NCBI GenBank assembly: GCA_002789465.1
Contig: PFTH01000023.1
Coordinates: 1-6,874 of the forward strand
Direction of reading: 5' to 3'
From: Candidatus Roizmanbacteria bacterium CG_4_9_14_0_8_um_filter_34_12
Lineage (GTDB): Bacteria; Patescibacteriota; Microgenomatia; UBA1406; GWC2-37-13
Length of the DNA stretch: 6,874 bases
Shown here: positions 1 through 4,634 of the stretch, in pieces
Layout of the letters: each line of letters begins with the position of its first letter
How positions within the stretch are numbered: position 1 is the stretch's first letter
Made by a program: the position numbers and the translations under genes
The notes under the pieces: generated by a model
Databases searched by the model: none
What the model was told of the DNA's origin: nothing
What the model saw: the letters and a program-made list of their open reading frames with translations, nothing else

Positions 1-245
1 CGTGCTTCTGGAAATCCAATTCCACAATCAACAATTAAAATGTCTTGCAACTCATACTCTTCCGGAATTATTTTTGCGCTAATAATTTGTTTTATGTTTT
101 GATACTTACTTTTTTCTCTATTTGATTGATCATTGATCATTGATAATTGGGACTTTTTATTCTTATATATCTCATACACATACATATTCTTGGTAACCCC
201 AACAATACCGCCTAACGGAATAAAACGAACCATGTAGTTATTCAT
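1..245 (-). CDS. rnj: Ribonuclease J, N-terminal part (runs off left edge)
   Basis: The 81 visible residues start at ATG 245 and continue past position 1. Residues 6-25 (VRFIPLGG...GVTKNMYVYE) and 69-80 (ILIVDCGIGFPE) match the first two beta strands of the RNase J metallo-beta-lactamase domain. RNase J is a 5'-3' exo- and endoribonuclease for mRNA decay and rRNA maturation. The metal-binding HxHxDH motif lies outside the window. In known RNase J proteins only about 4-6 residues separate these two blocks; here there are about 43 (residues 26-68), polar and Lys/Asn/Gln-rich. The DNA for this insert contains heptamer repeats, so it looks like a repeat-derived in-frame insertion. Met5 is an alternative start. 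The gene diverges from the MIP18-type gene at 312, with a shared promoter region between them. The family call is confident; the insert interpretation is inference. Confidence 0.85.
   Translation of the reverse strand, partial: MNNYMVRFIPLGGIVGVTKNMYVYEIYKNKKSQLSMINDQSNREKSKYQNIKQIISAKIIPEEYELQDILIVDCGIGFPEA
125..152. repeat. Tandem heptamers inside the RNase J frame
   Basis: Four consecutive 7-mers read ATTGATC, ATTGATC, ATTGATA, ATTGGGA on the plus strand. They lie in the part of RNase J that encodes the unusual insert and keep the minus-strand frame open. They resemble the short heptamer repeats that in other AT-rich bacterial genomes usually sit between genes. Confidence 0.7.
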
Positions 246-272
246 ATTTAGAAAAATATATTTAAAATAATA

Positions 273-298
273 GTTATAATTATTATAACAGTTATAAC
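273..298. promoter_or_regulatory. Palindrome with divergent TATAAT boxes
   Basis: A perfect inverted repeat, GTTATAAT / T / ATTATAAC, covers 273-289. It is followed after one base by GTTATAAC (291-298), which is itself self-complementary. The left arm contains TATAAT on the plus strand (275-280), about 31 nt before the ATG at 312. The right arm contains TATAAT on the minus strand (287-282), about 36 nt before the RNase J ATG. The element may be two back-to-back -10 boxes, an operator, or both. No convincing -35 boxes were seen. Confidence 0.5.
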
Positions 299-311
299 GA
301 TTATATTACCA

Positions 312-614
312 ATGTTTACTCTTACAAAAAAAGCGGTTAAAAATAAATTACTTGAGGTAATGGATCCGGAACTTAATATTTCTATTGTTGATTTGGGTCT
401 TATTTACGGAATAAAAATCAATGCTAATAATAAAGTTGTCATTACAATGACACTCACCACCATTGGTTGTCCTTTATTTTCCTTGATTGAAGATGAAATT
501 CGTATTAAACTAAAAGAGCTTGGTGTTAAGGATTTGAAAATCAATTTAATCTTTGATCCACCCTGGTCAATGGACAAAATGACGGCAAAAGGAAAAGTGA
601 TACTGGGAATTTGA
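312..614 (+). CDS. MIP18/DUF59-family Fe-S cluster assembly protein
   Basis: This complete 100-residue protein matches the single-domain MIP18 (DUF59) family, whose members (SufT, PaaD and eukaryotic CIA2-type proteins) help mature iron-sulfur proteins. Family landmarks are clear: the DPE motif at residues 18-20, the IVDLGLIYGI strand-turn at 25-34, the TTIGCP motif at 49-54 with the conserved Cys53, and FDPPW at 81-85 followed by DKMT. The length is normal for a stand-alone member. No other suf genes are in the window, so its partner proteins are unknown. ATG 312 is the first start in a frame that begins the domain correctly. No Shine-Dalgarno sequence precedes it; a TATAAT box lies at 275-280. 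The stop is TGA, which argues against recoding of UGA. Confidence 0.9.
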   Translation: MFTLTKKAVKNKLLEVMDPELNISIVDLGLIYGIKINANNKVVITMTLTTIGCPLFSLIEDEIRIKLKELGVKDLKINLIFDPPWSMDKMTAKGKVILGI

Positions 615-620
615 AAAGAT

Positions 621-685
621 TGACCAAATTTTCTTAATTGATCAAATTTCTAAATGAATCCTAATTCCCAATTGGAATTTGGTCA
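621..685. repeat. Inverted repeat in the spacer after the MIP18 gene
   Basis: TGACCAAATT (621-630) is exactly complementary to AATTTGGTCA (676-685). Inside the 45-nt loop is a smaller hairpin, AATTCC (663-668) / GGAATT (674-679). It begins six bases after the upstream stop codon and could fold at the 3' end of that mRNA. No T-tract follows, so it is not a canonical terminator. Confidence 0.55.
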
Positions 686-690
686 TTGCA

Positions 691-735
691 AATTGATTAG
701 GTTAATTAGATTAATTAGAAATTAGTAATTATTTA
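691..735. repeat. Degenerate AT-rich tandem repeat before a start codon
   Basis: TTAATTAGA occurs twice in tandem (702-710, 711-719), flanked by related ATTGATTAGG and AATTAGTAATT sequence. It fills the leader of the gene starting at 737. No Shine-Dalgarno sequence is present. The repeat is simple, and some of it could be compositional chance. Confidence 0.45.
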
Positions 736-736
736 T

Positions 737-1252
737 ATGCCTAAAGGTTCATTTTGGTCTGACACATTCGAACAATTGGCAGAACTGGGAAAATCTACCG
801 CAAAACAATCTGTCCAGGCGGTCAAACAAACTTTTGATCCATTAAAAATGATGGAAAAGACAGTTAATCCAAATGCAAAAAATGACAAAGGGATTGAACA
901 GCTGGAAAAAGGTAAAGGTAAAAAACAGAGTCATACTCCATTAGACTTTAATAAGCTTGAAAATCAATATCAAAATCAAGATAAAATGAAAGCTGATGCG
1001 CTCCGAAACCGACTGTTTCAACTGGTTAAATCTGAAGACAAAAAAATTCTTCAGGAAAAAAAACAAGAAGAACTACAGAAAAAAAGGCAAGAAGAATACG
1101 AAAAACAAGAAAAAAAACGTCGTCAACAACAACAAGCAATGCAACAACCTGCAGATATACCACATGGAAAAGAAAGAAAATCCATTTTTTCTCACAAAAA
1201 AGTTGCACAACGTGAAAAAACCGAAGTCAAACCTGCGAGTGGAAAACAATAA
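737..1252 (+). CDS. Lys/Gln-rich coiled-coil protein, unknown function
   Basis: This 171-residue protein is very hydrophilic and has no signal peptide or membrane segment, so it is probably cytosolic. Residues 1-40 form an amphipathic helix-like start (FWSDTFEQLAELGKS). A basic low-complexity stretch follows at 56-64, then a segment HTPLDFNKLENQYQNQDK (66-83). A long charged helix, probably a coiled coil, covers about 82-137, with many KK, EE and QQQQ runs. The C-terminal tail KSIFSHKK...EVKPASGKQ (148-171) is Lys-rich and ordered-looking. From memory, proteins with this layout and tail recur in Microgenomates genomes, but I cannot verify this. No catalytic motif is visible and I do not assign a function. 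ATG 737 is preceded by AT repeats rather than a ribosome binding site. Its stop codon directly abuts the convergent Bro-N pseudogene. Confidence 0.75.
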   Translation: MPKGSFWSDTFEQLAELGKSTAKQSVQAVKQTFDPLKMMEKTVNPNAKNDKGIEQLEKGKGKKQSHTPLDFNKLENQYQNQDKMKADALRNRLFQLVKSEDKKILQEKKQEELQKKRQEEYEKQEKKRRQQQQAMQQPADIPHGKERKSIFSHKKVAQREKTEVKPASGKQ

Positions 1253-2107
1253 TTATCGTTGTTGACTCCCATTTGTCAAAGTATTTATCTTTTTTGATTT
1301 TAGTGGCTTTGCGTTCTTTGAAGTTATCACGCTTTAACCAGTTTGCTTTTCGATTTCTAGTTTTGCTCTTTTAGCTGCAGAACCACCTCTGCGAGCTACT
1401 TCTTTATTTTTTTCCAATCCCTTTGGTTTTTGTTTCTTTGATATTTCCATAGTTGCAGTTTCAACAAGCATATTCAAAACCAACTCTAAATTAGTCATAT
1501 TGTCACAGAGGTTTTCTTTTTTAAGTCCTTTATACTTTTTATAATCTTTGACGTTTCTGTTTGCCCAAGTCATAGTAATCTCATTTATTAATATTGTGTA
1601 TTTTATTCCTTCTTTCATTTCCCTCTCTTGCCACTCATCGGTTAACTCTTTTCGCACCTCAATACTTTTTAATCGTTGATTTATCCATTCTCTTGAATAA
1701 CCTTTTTGCAAGTATGTTTTCATGGCTCTATCAAAAGCGAGTTCAGGATCTTCTGTTTCTTCTATTCGTTCATATCCAACTTTTGCAAACCACAATTTAA
1801 ATGGTTCTGCTTTTGGAGAAGGAATTGATTGAATAAGTCTTAAAATGCTTTCGATGTCTGCCACATCTGTAAGATAGTTTTTCCCGTCAGAAGACTTCAA
1901 TTTCAGTTGTCCCACTTTTTGGGATAACTCACTTCCTTCTTGATTCAACTTCGTTTTTAAAGCATTCCAATATTCCCTTGGTCTTGGACTTTCAGTTAAT
2001 ATTTCAATAACATCAATAATTGAGAAATACCAAAGTTCTTTTTCTTCATCCTAAATACGACGAACCTGCTTTTGATTAAATAAAATTATTGAATTTGACT
2101 TTTTCAT
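1253..2107 (-). pseudogene. Bro-N/DinD-like (prophage antirepressor) gene with two stops
   Basis: The full frame from ATG 2107 to TAA 1253 encodes 284 residue positions of a Bro-N domain protein, often annotated as prophage antirepressor or DNA-damage-inducible protein D. Recognisable blocks are LWYFSIIDVIEILTES (residues 25-40), YLTDVAD, RLIQSIPSPKAEPFKLW, WINQRLKSIEVRKELTDEW, KGLKKENL.DNMTNLEL and EVARRGG. Codon 19 is TAG (2051-2053) where the family typically has Trp (RRI-W-DEEKE), consistent with TGG to TAG. A second stop, TAA at 1334-1336, falls after EKQTG; reading past it gives SVITSKNAK, the usual family tail, so Lys AAA to TAA is likely. There are no frameshifts. A TTG at 1948 could start a 204-residue protein, but that would lose the first 53 residues of the DNA-binding Bro-N domain. 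It lies 25 nt after the methyltransferase gene. The role is unknown, probably phage-derived or a regulator. Confidence 0.85.
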
Positions 2108-2132
2108 AGTCAAAGTAATAATATCAAAATTT

Positions 2133-2939
2133 TTAATCTTTATTATCAAACACCATCAATAATGCAGAATAGTTATTTCCACCTTGCGGGTTATAGGTTA
2201 AAAATTGCAGATGATTGTAACCTATTCCTTTCATATACCCAGCAAGTTTATCTGGAAGAAAATATGAAGCAGGATAGTCATGTTTTAAATTCTGCGCAAC
2301 TTTAGCTTCCATGGAAATTCTCATCTGCATAATACTGTTCGTAAATTCATCGATATTCACTACTTCAACTTGTTTTTTCCTCAATCGTTCTATTGACTCT
2401 GTTTCTCTTTGTGTTAAATCTGCGTTTTCTATTGCAAATTTAATTTCCCATGGGCTAACTGTCAAACATAGCCTTATGGATATTGTTTCTGACTTTATTT
2501 TTGTTATTTGTAAAAAAAGCCTTTTAACGGCTTCTGGAGTTAAATAATCAAGAACGCCATGTATGGAAATTAATCGGGTGTTTTTTATAAAATCTTCTTG
2601 AGGTAAAAAATTCGCTAAATCAATTCCTGAATGGTATTCCATTTCAACCTGCGGAAATCTTGCTCGTATATCAGTAAATTCTTTAGGAGGTGGCGCAATA
2701 TCAAAACAATGAATTACAGGTAAATTGGATTGTAAATCTTGTTCTTCAAATGCGTATAAAATTTCTCTCGTGGCTGGTCCTGCCCCTAAAATTAATGCAT
2801 ATTTGCCCTTACCTTTTAATAACGCCCTCCATCCCGTGTCATATAAAGGCGCACGTTGTAATAAAATATTTTTAGGAATCTGTAAAACGGTACCACTTCC
2901 CAAATCAAGCGTATTTTCTATTACTTTTTTATATATCAT
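2133..2939 (-). CDS. Putative class I SAM-dependent methyltransferase
   Basis: This intact 268-residue protein has a Rossmann-like core. Motif I is ALILGAGPATREI (residues 48-60). An acidic end of strand 2 is present at CFDIAPPP (Asp80). A later strand-helix unit, RLISIHGVLDYLTPEAVKRLF (122-142), corresponds to the usual post-motif region, and the last strand NYSALLMVF is near the C-terminus. The residues between about 150 and 250 are family-specific and probably set the substrate, which cannot be read from the sequence. The Rossmann fold could in principle bind another nucleotide cofactor, but the motif pattern favours SAM. It starts at ATG 2939, 42 nt downstream of tRNA-Pro on the same strand, and may be co-transcribed with it. 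It is the only protein gene in the island without an in-frame stop, which suggests selection or later arrival. Confidence 0.6.
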   Translation of the reverse strand: MIYKKVIENTLDLGSGTVLQIPKNILLQRAPLYDTGWRALLKGKGKYALILGAGPATREILYAFEEQDLQSNLPVIHCFDIAPPPKEFTDIRARFPQVEMEYHSGIDLANFLPQEDFIKNTRLISIHGVLDYLTPEAVKRLFLQITKIKSETISIRLCLTVSPWEIKFAIENADLTQRETESIERLRKKQVEVVNIDEFTNSIMQMRISMEAKVAQNLKHDYPASYFLPDKLAGYMKGIGYNHLQFLTYNPQGGNNYSALLMVFDNKD

Positions 2940-2981
2940 ATGTTGTCATGCTGGGACCGTTATTGAACAATCGCCTTTTTG

Positions 2982-3055
2982 TCGGGGATGCCAGACTTGA
3001 ACTGGCGGCCTCAGCGTTCCGAACGCTGCGTTCTAGCCATCTGAACTAATCCCCG
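2982..3055 (-). tRNA. tRNA-Pro (anticodon CGG)
   Basis: The complementary strand folds into a complete 74-nt cloverleaf. The acceptor stem is CGGGGAT/ATCCCCG, the D stem GTTC/GAAC with a GG-containing loop, the anticodon stem CAGCG/CGCTG with loop TTCGGAA, the variable loop is 5 nt, and the T stem is GCCAG/CTGGC with loop TTCAAGT. All stems pair fully. The anticodon CGG lies at 3021-3019 and reads CCG. C1-G72 and discriminator A73 fit bacterial tRNA-Pro. The 3' CCA is not encoded, so it must be added enzymatically. The gene starts only 5 nt after the GIY-YIG pseudogene on the same strand, so its promoter is either inside that pseudogene or upstream of the whole unit. Confidence 0.95.
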
Positions 3056-3060
3056 TGATG

Positions 3061-3312
3061 TTACGAAAACTCTTGGACAATAAGTTTAACAATTCGATTA
3101 CCAACTCCCGATTTTAGGAATTTCTCTCTATGTTGTGCGTCTTGTTTGCAAAAATAGGTTTCGTAATAAAGTAATCTAAAGGGTCCATTATTTTTTGTCC
3201 ACTTAGTGCTTCCTTGATTATGTTCATCTAAACGAACTTTTATTTATTTACTTGTAAATCCAACATATGTTTTGTTATTTCTATTGCTTTTTAGAACATA
3301 AACGTTAAACAT
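3061..3312 (-). pseudogene. GIY-YIG endonuclease (URI type) with one in-frame stop
   Basis: From ATG 3312 to TAA 3061 the frame encodes 83 positions of a small single-domain GIY-YIG nuclease. The motif pair is VYVLKS (residues 4-9) and TYVGFTS (15-21). Codon 23 is TAA (3244-3246), just before IKVRLDEHN, which carries the conserved Arg. Further on are GSTKWT, the FRLLYYETY strand and REKFLKSG with the catalytic Glu. Family members usually have Asp or Asn at the stop position. Everything else is intact and in frame, so the decay looks recent, or the stop is suppressed or an assembly error. Such genes are commonly annotated as excinuclease ABC subunit C-like, but they lack the rest of UvrC. The start is favoured because the first strand begins immediately and the hairpin leader ends 13 nt upstream. 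Confidence 0.9.
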
Positions 3313-3325
3313 AATTGTTTTAGCC

Positions 3326-3355
3326 TCGCCCAAAGGGCGATCGACCTTTGGTCGA
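3326..3355 (-). repeat. Two abutting 15-nt hairpins in the GIY-YIG leader
   Basis: On the plus strand TCGCCC-AAA-GGGCGA (3326-3340) is followed with no gap by TCGACC-TTT-GGTCGA (3341-3355). Each has a perfect 6-bp stem and a 3-nt loop, and the loops are complementary to each other. They are GC-rich in an AT-rich setting. They would form in the 5' leader of the GIY-YIG mRNA, 13 nt before its ATG. Confidence 0.8.
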
Positions 3356-3372
3356 ATCTGAACTACACTCCG
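3356..3372 (-). repeat. tRNA-Pro-like 5' fragment
   Basis: Read on the minus strand this is CGGAGTGTAGTTCAGAT. The intact tRNA-Pro begins CGGGGATTAGTTCAGAT, so 14 of 17 positions match, including the whole D-stem 5' strand. It abuts the hairpin pair directly. A candidate promoter sits 9 nt upstream, as expected for the original tRNA transcription start. Confidence 0.6.
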
Positions 3373-3381
3373 TTAATTTTA

Positions 3382-3410
3382 ATTCTATCTTGTTATTAAA
3401 TCGCTTTAAA
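3382..3410 (-). promoter_or_regulatory. Candidate promoter of the GIY-YIG/tRNA-Pro unit
   Basis: On the minus strand there is TTTAAA (3410-3405) as a weak -35, a 17-bp spacer, and TAGAAT (3387-3382) as a -10 that differs from TATAAT at one position. The tRNA-like fragment starts 9 nt after the -10, close to a normal transcription start. The prediction is by eye and the -35 is poor. Confidence 0.4.
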
Positions 3411-3462
3411 AGCCAACTAATTTTATCATATTTATCAAAAATTAAATTTCCACTCGTTTTAA

Positions 3463-3492
3463 ATATTCAATTCATTCAAAATTATAAATATC
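3463..3492 (+). other. Open frame upstream of the TTG start, no ATG
   Basis: After an in-frame TAA (3460-3462) the frame of the next gene is open from 3463 but holds only ATA, ATT and ATC as possible non-canonical starts. The real start of the downstream protein may lie here. The 13-bp sequence TATCTTGTTATTA at 3489-3501 spans the TTG and is repeated at 3386-3398. Confidence 0.4.
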
Positions 3493-3855
3493 TTGTTATT
3501 ATCAACTAAAGATGATATAATTCAGACAATAAGCGAAATTAATCCACTAACTTATAGTCAATCTCAATTACGAAATTTACCTAAAGAACAATGGGGGGGG
3601 AATTTTACAGAAAATATTCAATGGCTACCTTTTGATTATTATTGGGAAAGAACGCCTTTTCTTGAACAACTTAATAGGACTCAGTTGATTGCACATCTAA
3701 CACAAGTTTCTTTACACTGCAAAGCTGTTCTTCGTCGTATGCAGGAACAAAATCCAAATAAAAAACAACCTTGGATGGATCGATTAGCTCGTCCCAAGGT
3801 TCGAGAACGAATTGAGGGTCACAAAAGAGCTAAAAACAGACAAAATATTCATTAA
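3493..3855 (+). CDS. Hypothetical protein, 120 residues, TTG start
   Basis: I do not recognise this protein. It has no signal peptide or membrane segment. It looks globular and helical, with an aromatic middle (IQWLPFDYYWERTPFL, residues 43-58), a helix with Cys75 (LIAHLTQVSLHCKAVLRRMQ) and a very basic C-terminus (RLARPKVRERIEGHKRAKNRQ). The tail could bind nucleic acid, which is speculation. No ATG is available: TTG 3493 is the best start, without a Shine-Dalgarno sequence. A run of eight G (3593-3600) encodes Trp-Gly-Gly at 34-36 and is striking in this AT-rich DNA. It may be a slippage site or a sequencing weak point; a one-base change there would truncate the protein. It converges on the TrpR-like gene. 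Confidence 0.6.
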   Translation: MLLSTKDDIIQTISEINPLTYSQSQLRNLPKEQWGGNFTENIQWLPFDYYWERTPFLEQLNRTQLIAHLTQVSLHCKAVLRRMQEQNPNKKQPWMDRLARPKVRERIEGHKRAKNRQNIH

Positions 3856-3918
3856 AACGATTCATTATCCAATTAAATTTTGAGTTTAATTTAATATAAT
3901 TTATCTCTTCATATATTT

Positions 3919-3944
3919 ACTTTAGTTAATTAATTAACTAAAGT
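3919..3944. repeat. 26-bp perfect palindrome at the 3' end of the TrpR-like gene
   Basis: The arm ACTTTAGTTAATT (3919-3931) is followed by its exact reverse complement (3932-3944). It overlaps the TAG stop (3940-3938) of the regulator gene and lies 64 bp after the convergent gene. Its central 16 bp, AGTTAATTAATTAACT, also form the core of the palindrome at 4384. There is no T-tract on either side. It may be a regulator binding site, a shared 3' hairpin or a small repeat element. Confidence 0.7.
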
Positions 3945-4381
3945 CCTGTAAGTTTTCTGTTTTGTTTTTTTCTTTCATGTTCCCAATGTAATTTGTGATG
4001 ACCAATCTTAATTCCTGGTTGAATAAATAAATCTGCCATCAAATCATCAAAAAAATTCAATACTTTTTCTTTTTTTATCATTGATTTCATCAATTCGACC
4101 AACTTATTTTCTTTTTGACAATTTAACAAGGCGAACTTTGCAACTGTTGCAGTTGAAACTTTTAACACATCTGCAATGACAATCTGATCGATTCCCTTGA
4201 CTAACAAATAAATAATCGTAATTCGCTTCGCCATCATAATTTTCTCTGATGGACTAAAAATTTCGTTCGCTAAATCTAAAAATTCTCCTGAATTTGATGA
4301 CCGACTGATCACTTCTAAAAATAACCGGAAAATTTTATCTAACACCTCTTTTGATAGTCTCTTTTTTGAAATATAAATCAT
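3938..4381 (-). CDS. TrpR/YerC-family transcriptional regulator
   Basis: This 147-residue protein matches the Trp-repressor superfamily, YerC/YecD branch. Helices at 11-40 lead to the family signature FSPSEKIMMAKRITIIYLL (residues 42-60). The helix-turn-helix follows at about 63-90 (KGIDQIVIADVLKVSTATVAKF). In E. coli TrpR the aligned recognition-helix segment is ATITRG, with Thr81 and Arg84 helping to bind L-tryptophan. Here it reads ATVAKF, so Arg84 is replaced by Lys and Gly85 by Phe, which makes classical tryptophan sensing doubtful. The C-terminal extension (about 105-147), ending in a basic tail, is longer than TrpR and fits YerC-like proteins. ATG 4381 has no Shine-Dalgarno sequence. 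Palindromes with a shared core sit at both ends of the gene, which suggests autoregulation. Targets are unknown. Confidence 0.8.
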   Translation of the reverse strand: MIYISKKRLSKEVLDKIFRLFLEVISRSSNSGEFLDLANEIFSPSEKIMMAKRITIIYLLVKGIDQIVIADVLKVSTATVAKFALLNCQKENKLVELMKSMIKKEKVLNFFDDLMADLFIQPGIKIGHHKLHWEHERKKQNRKLTGL

Positions 4382-4383
4382 AT

Positions 4384-4411
4384 TATTTCAGTTAATTAAT
4401 TAACTGAAATA
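4384..4411 (-). promoter_or_regulatory. 28-bp perfect palindrome, likely operator of the TrpR-like gene
   Basis: The arm TATTTCAGTTAATT (4384-4397) is followed by its exact reverse complement. It ends 2 bp from the ATG of the regulator gene, so a bound dimer would block initiation or transcription. The core AGTTAATTAATTAACT (4390-4405) is identical to that of the palindrome at 3919. TrpR-family proteins bind palindromes centred on TTAA-type sequence (the E. coli trp operator core is GTTAAC), which makes autoregulation plausible but unproven. Confidence 0.6.
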
Positions 4412-4634
4412 TCATATTCCTAATTAATATTTATTGTCAACGGACTATATGCATCATTTTTACTAGTTTGGATTAATAAAATAAGATATTTTATTATTTA
4501 TACATGCGTCACACAAAGTTTTGAAAAAATCTTTACGTGAACAGAACTTTATTAAACTCAATTCAAACCGTAAATATTATATAATTCCCTTAAACATCAC
4601 CTAATAACTAATCACCATTAACTAATAATTATTT
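4412..4634 (+). promoter_or_regulatory. Leader region of cysS
   Basis: This 223-bp spacer separates the divergent TrpR-like and cysS genes. TATAAT at 4580-4585 is a candidate -10 for cysS, giving a leader of about 40 nt; no good -35 was seen 16-18 bp upstream. TTGTCA at 4434-4439 lacks a matching -10. The 3' end holds imperfect heptamers CTAATAA, CTAATCA, CCATTAA, CTAATAA (4601-4628). I see no T-box: its conserved AGGGTGGNACCGCG-type element is absent. Confidence 0.4.

Larger units (their letters stand above)
3039..3372 (-). mobile_element. Candidate GIY-YIG element inserted at tRNA-Pro
   Basis: On the minus strand the order is tRNA-Pro-like 5' fragment (3372-3356), hairpin (3355-3341), hairpin (3340-3326), GIY-YIG gene (3312-3061) and intact tRNA-Pro (from 3055). 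The first 17 nt of the tRNA and the fragment agree at 14 positions, so they form imperfect direct repeats around about 300 bp of inserted DNA. This is what insertion at tRNA position 17/18 with a 17-nt duplication would leave, with the functional tRNA regenerated downstream. Alternatively the fragment is a standard part of this element type, carried wherever it goes. The layout is seen directly; mobility is inference. Confidence 0.55.

Noticed and set aside
996..1265. Overlapping plus-strand ORF of 89 residues, and antisense ORF 1026-1208
   Set aside because: Both are low-complexity shadows of the Lys/Gln-rich coiled-coil gene at 737-1252.
1594..1800. Plus-strand ORF opposite the Bro-N gene
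   Set aside because: The minus-strand frame has clear family homology; this is an antisense shadow.
1334..1948. Taking the Bro-N gene as a normal 204-residue gene starting at TTG 1948
   Set aside because: Family sequence continues in frame on both sides of the stops, so this is the middle of a broken longer gene.
2311..3000. Three plus-strand ORFs (2311-2547, 2690-2875, 2725-3000)
   Set aside because: They lie antisense to the methyltransferase gene, and the last also runs into tRNA-Pro; no family features.
3244..3246. An alternative genetic code reading TAA or TAG as sense
   Set aside because: Intact neighbours end in TAA (cysS, methyltransferase) and TAG (TrpR-like), and cysS has no internal stops.
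3856..3944. Classical rho-independent terminator between the convergent genes
   Set aside because: The palindrome is AT-rich and not followed by a T-tract on either strand.
4412..4634. T-box or other riboswitch upstream of cysS
   Set aside because: No T-box sequence, no specifier stem and no terminator hairpin were visible.
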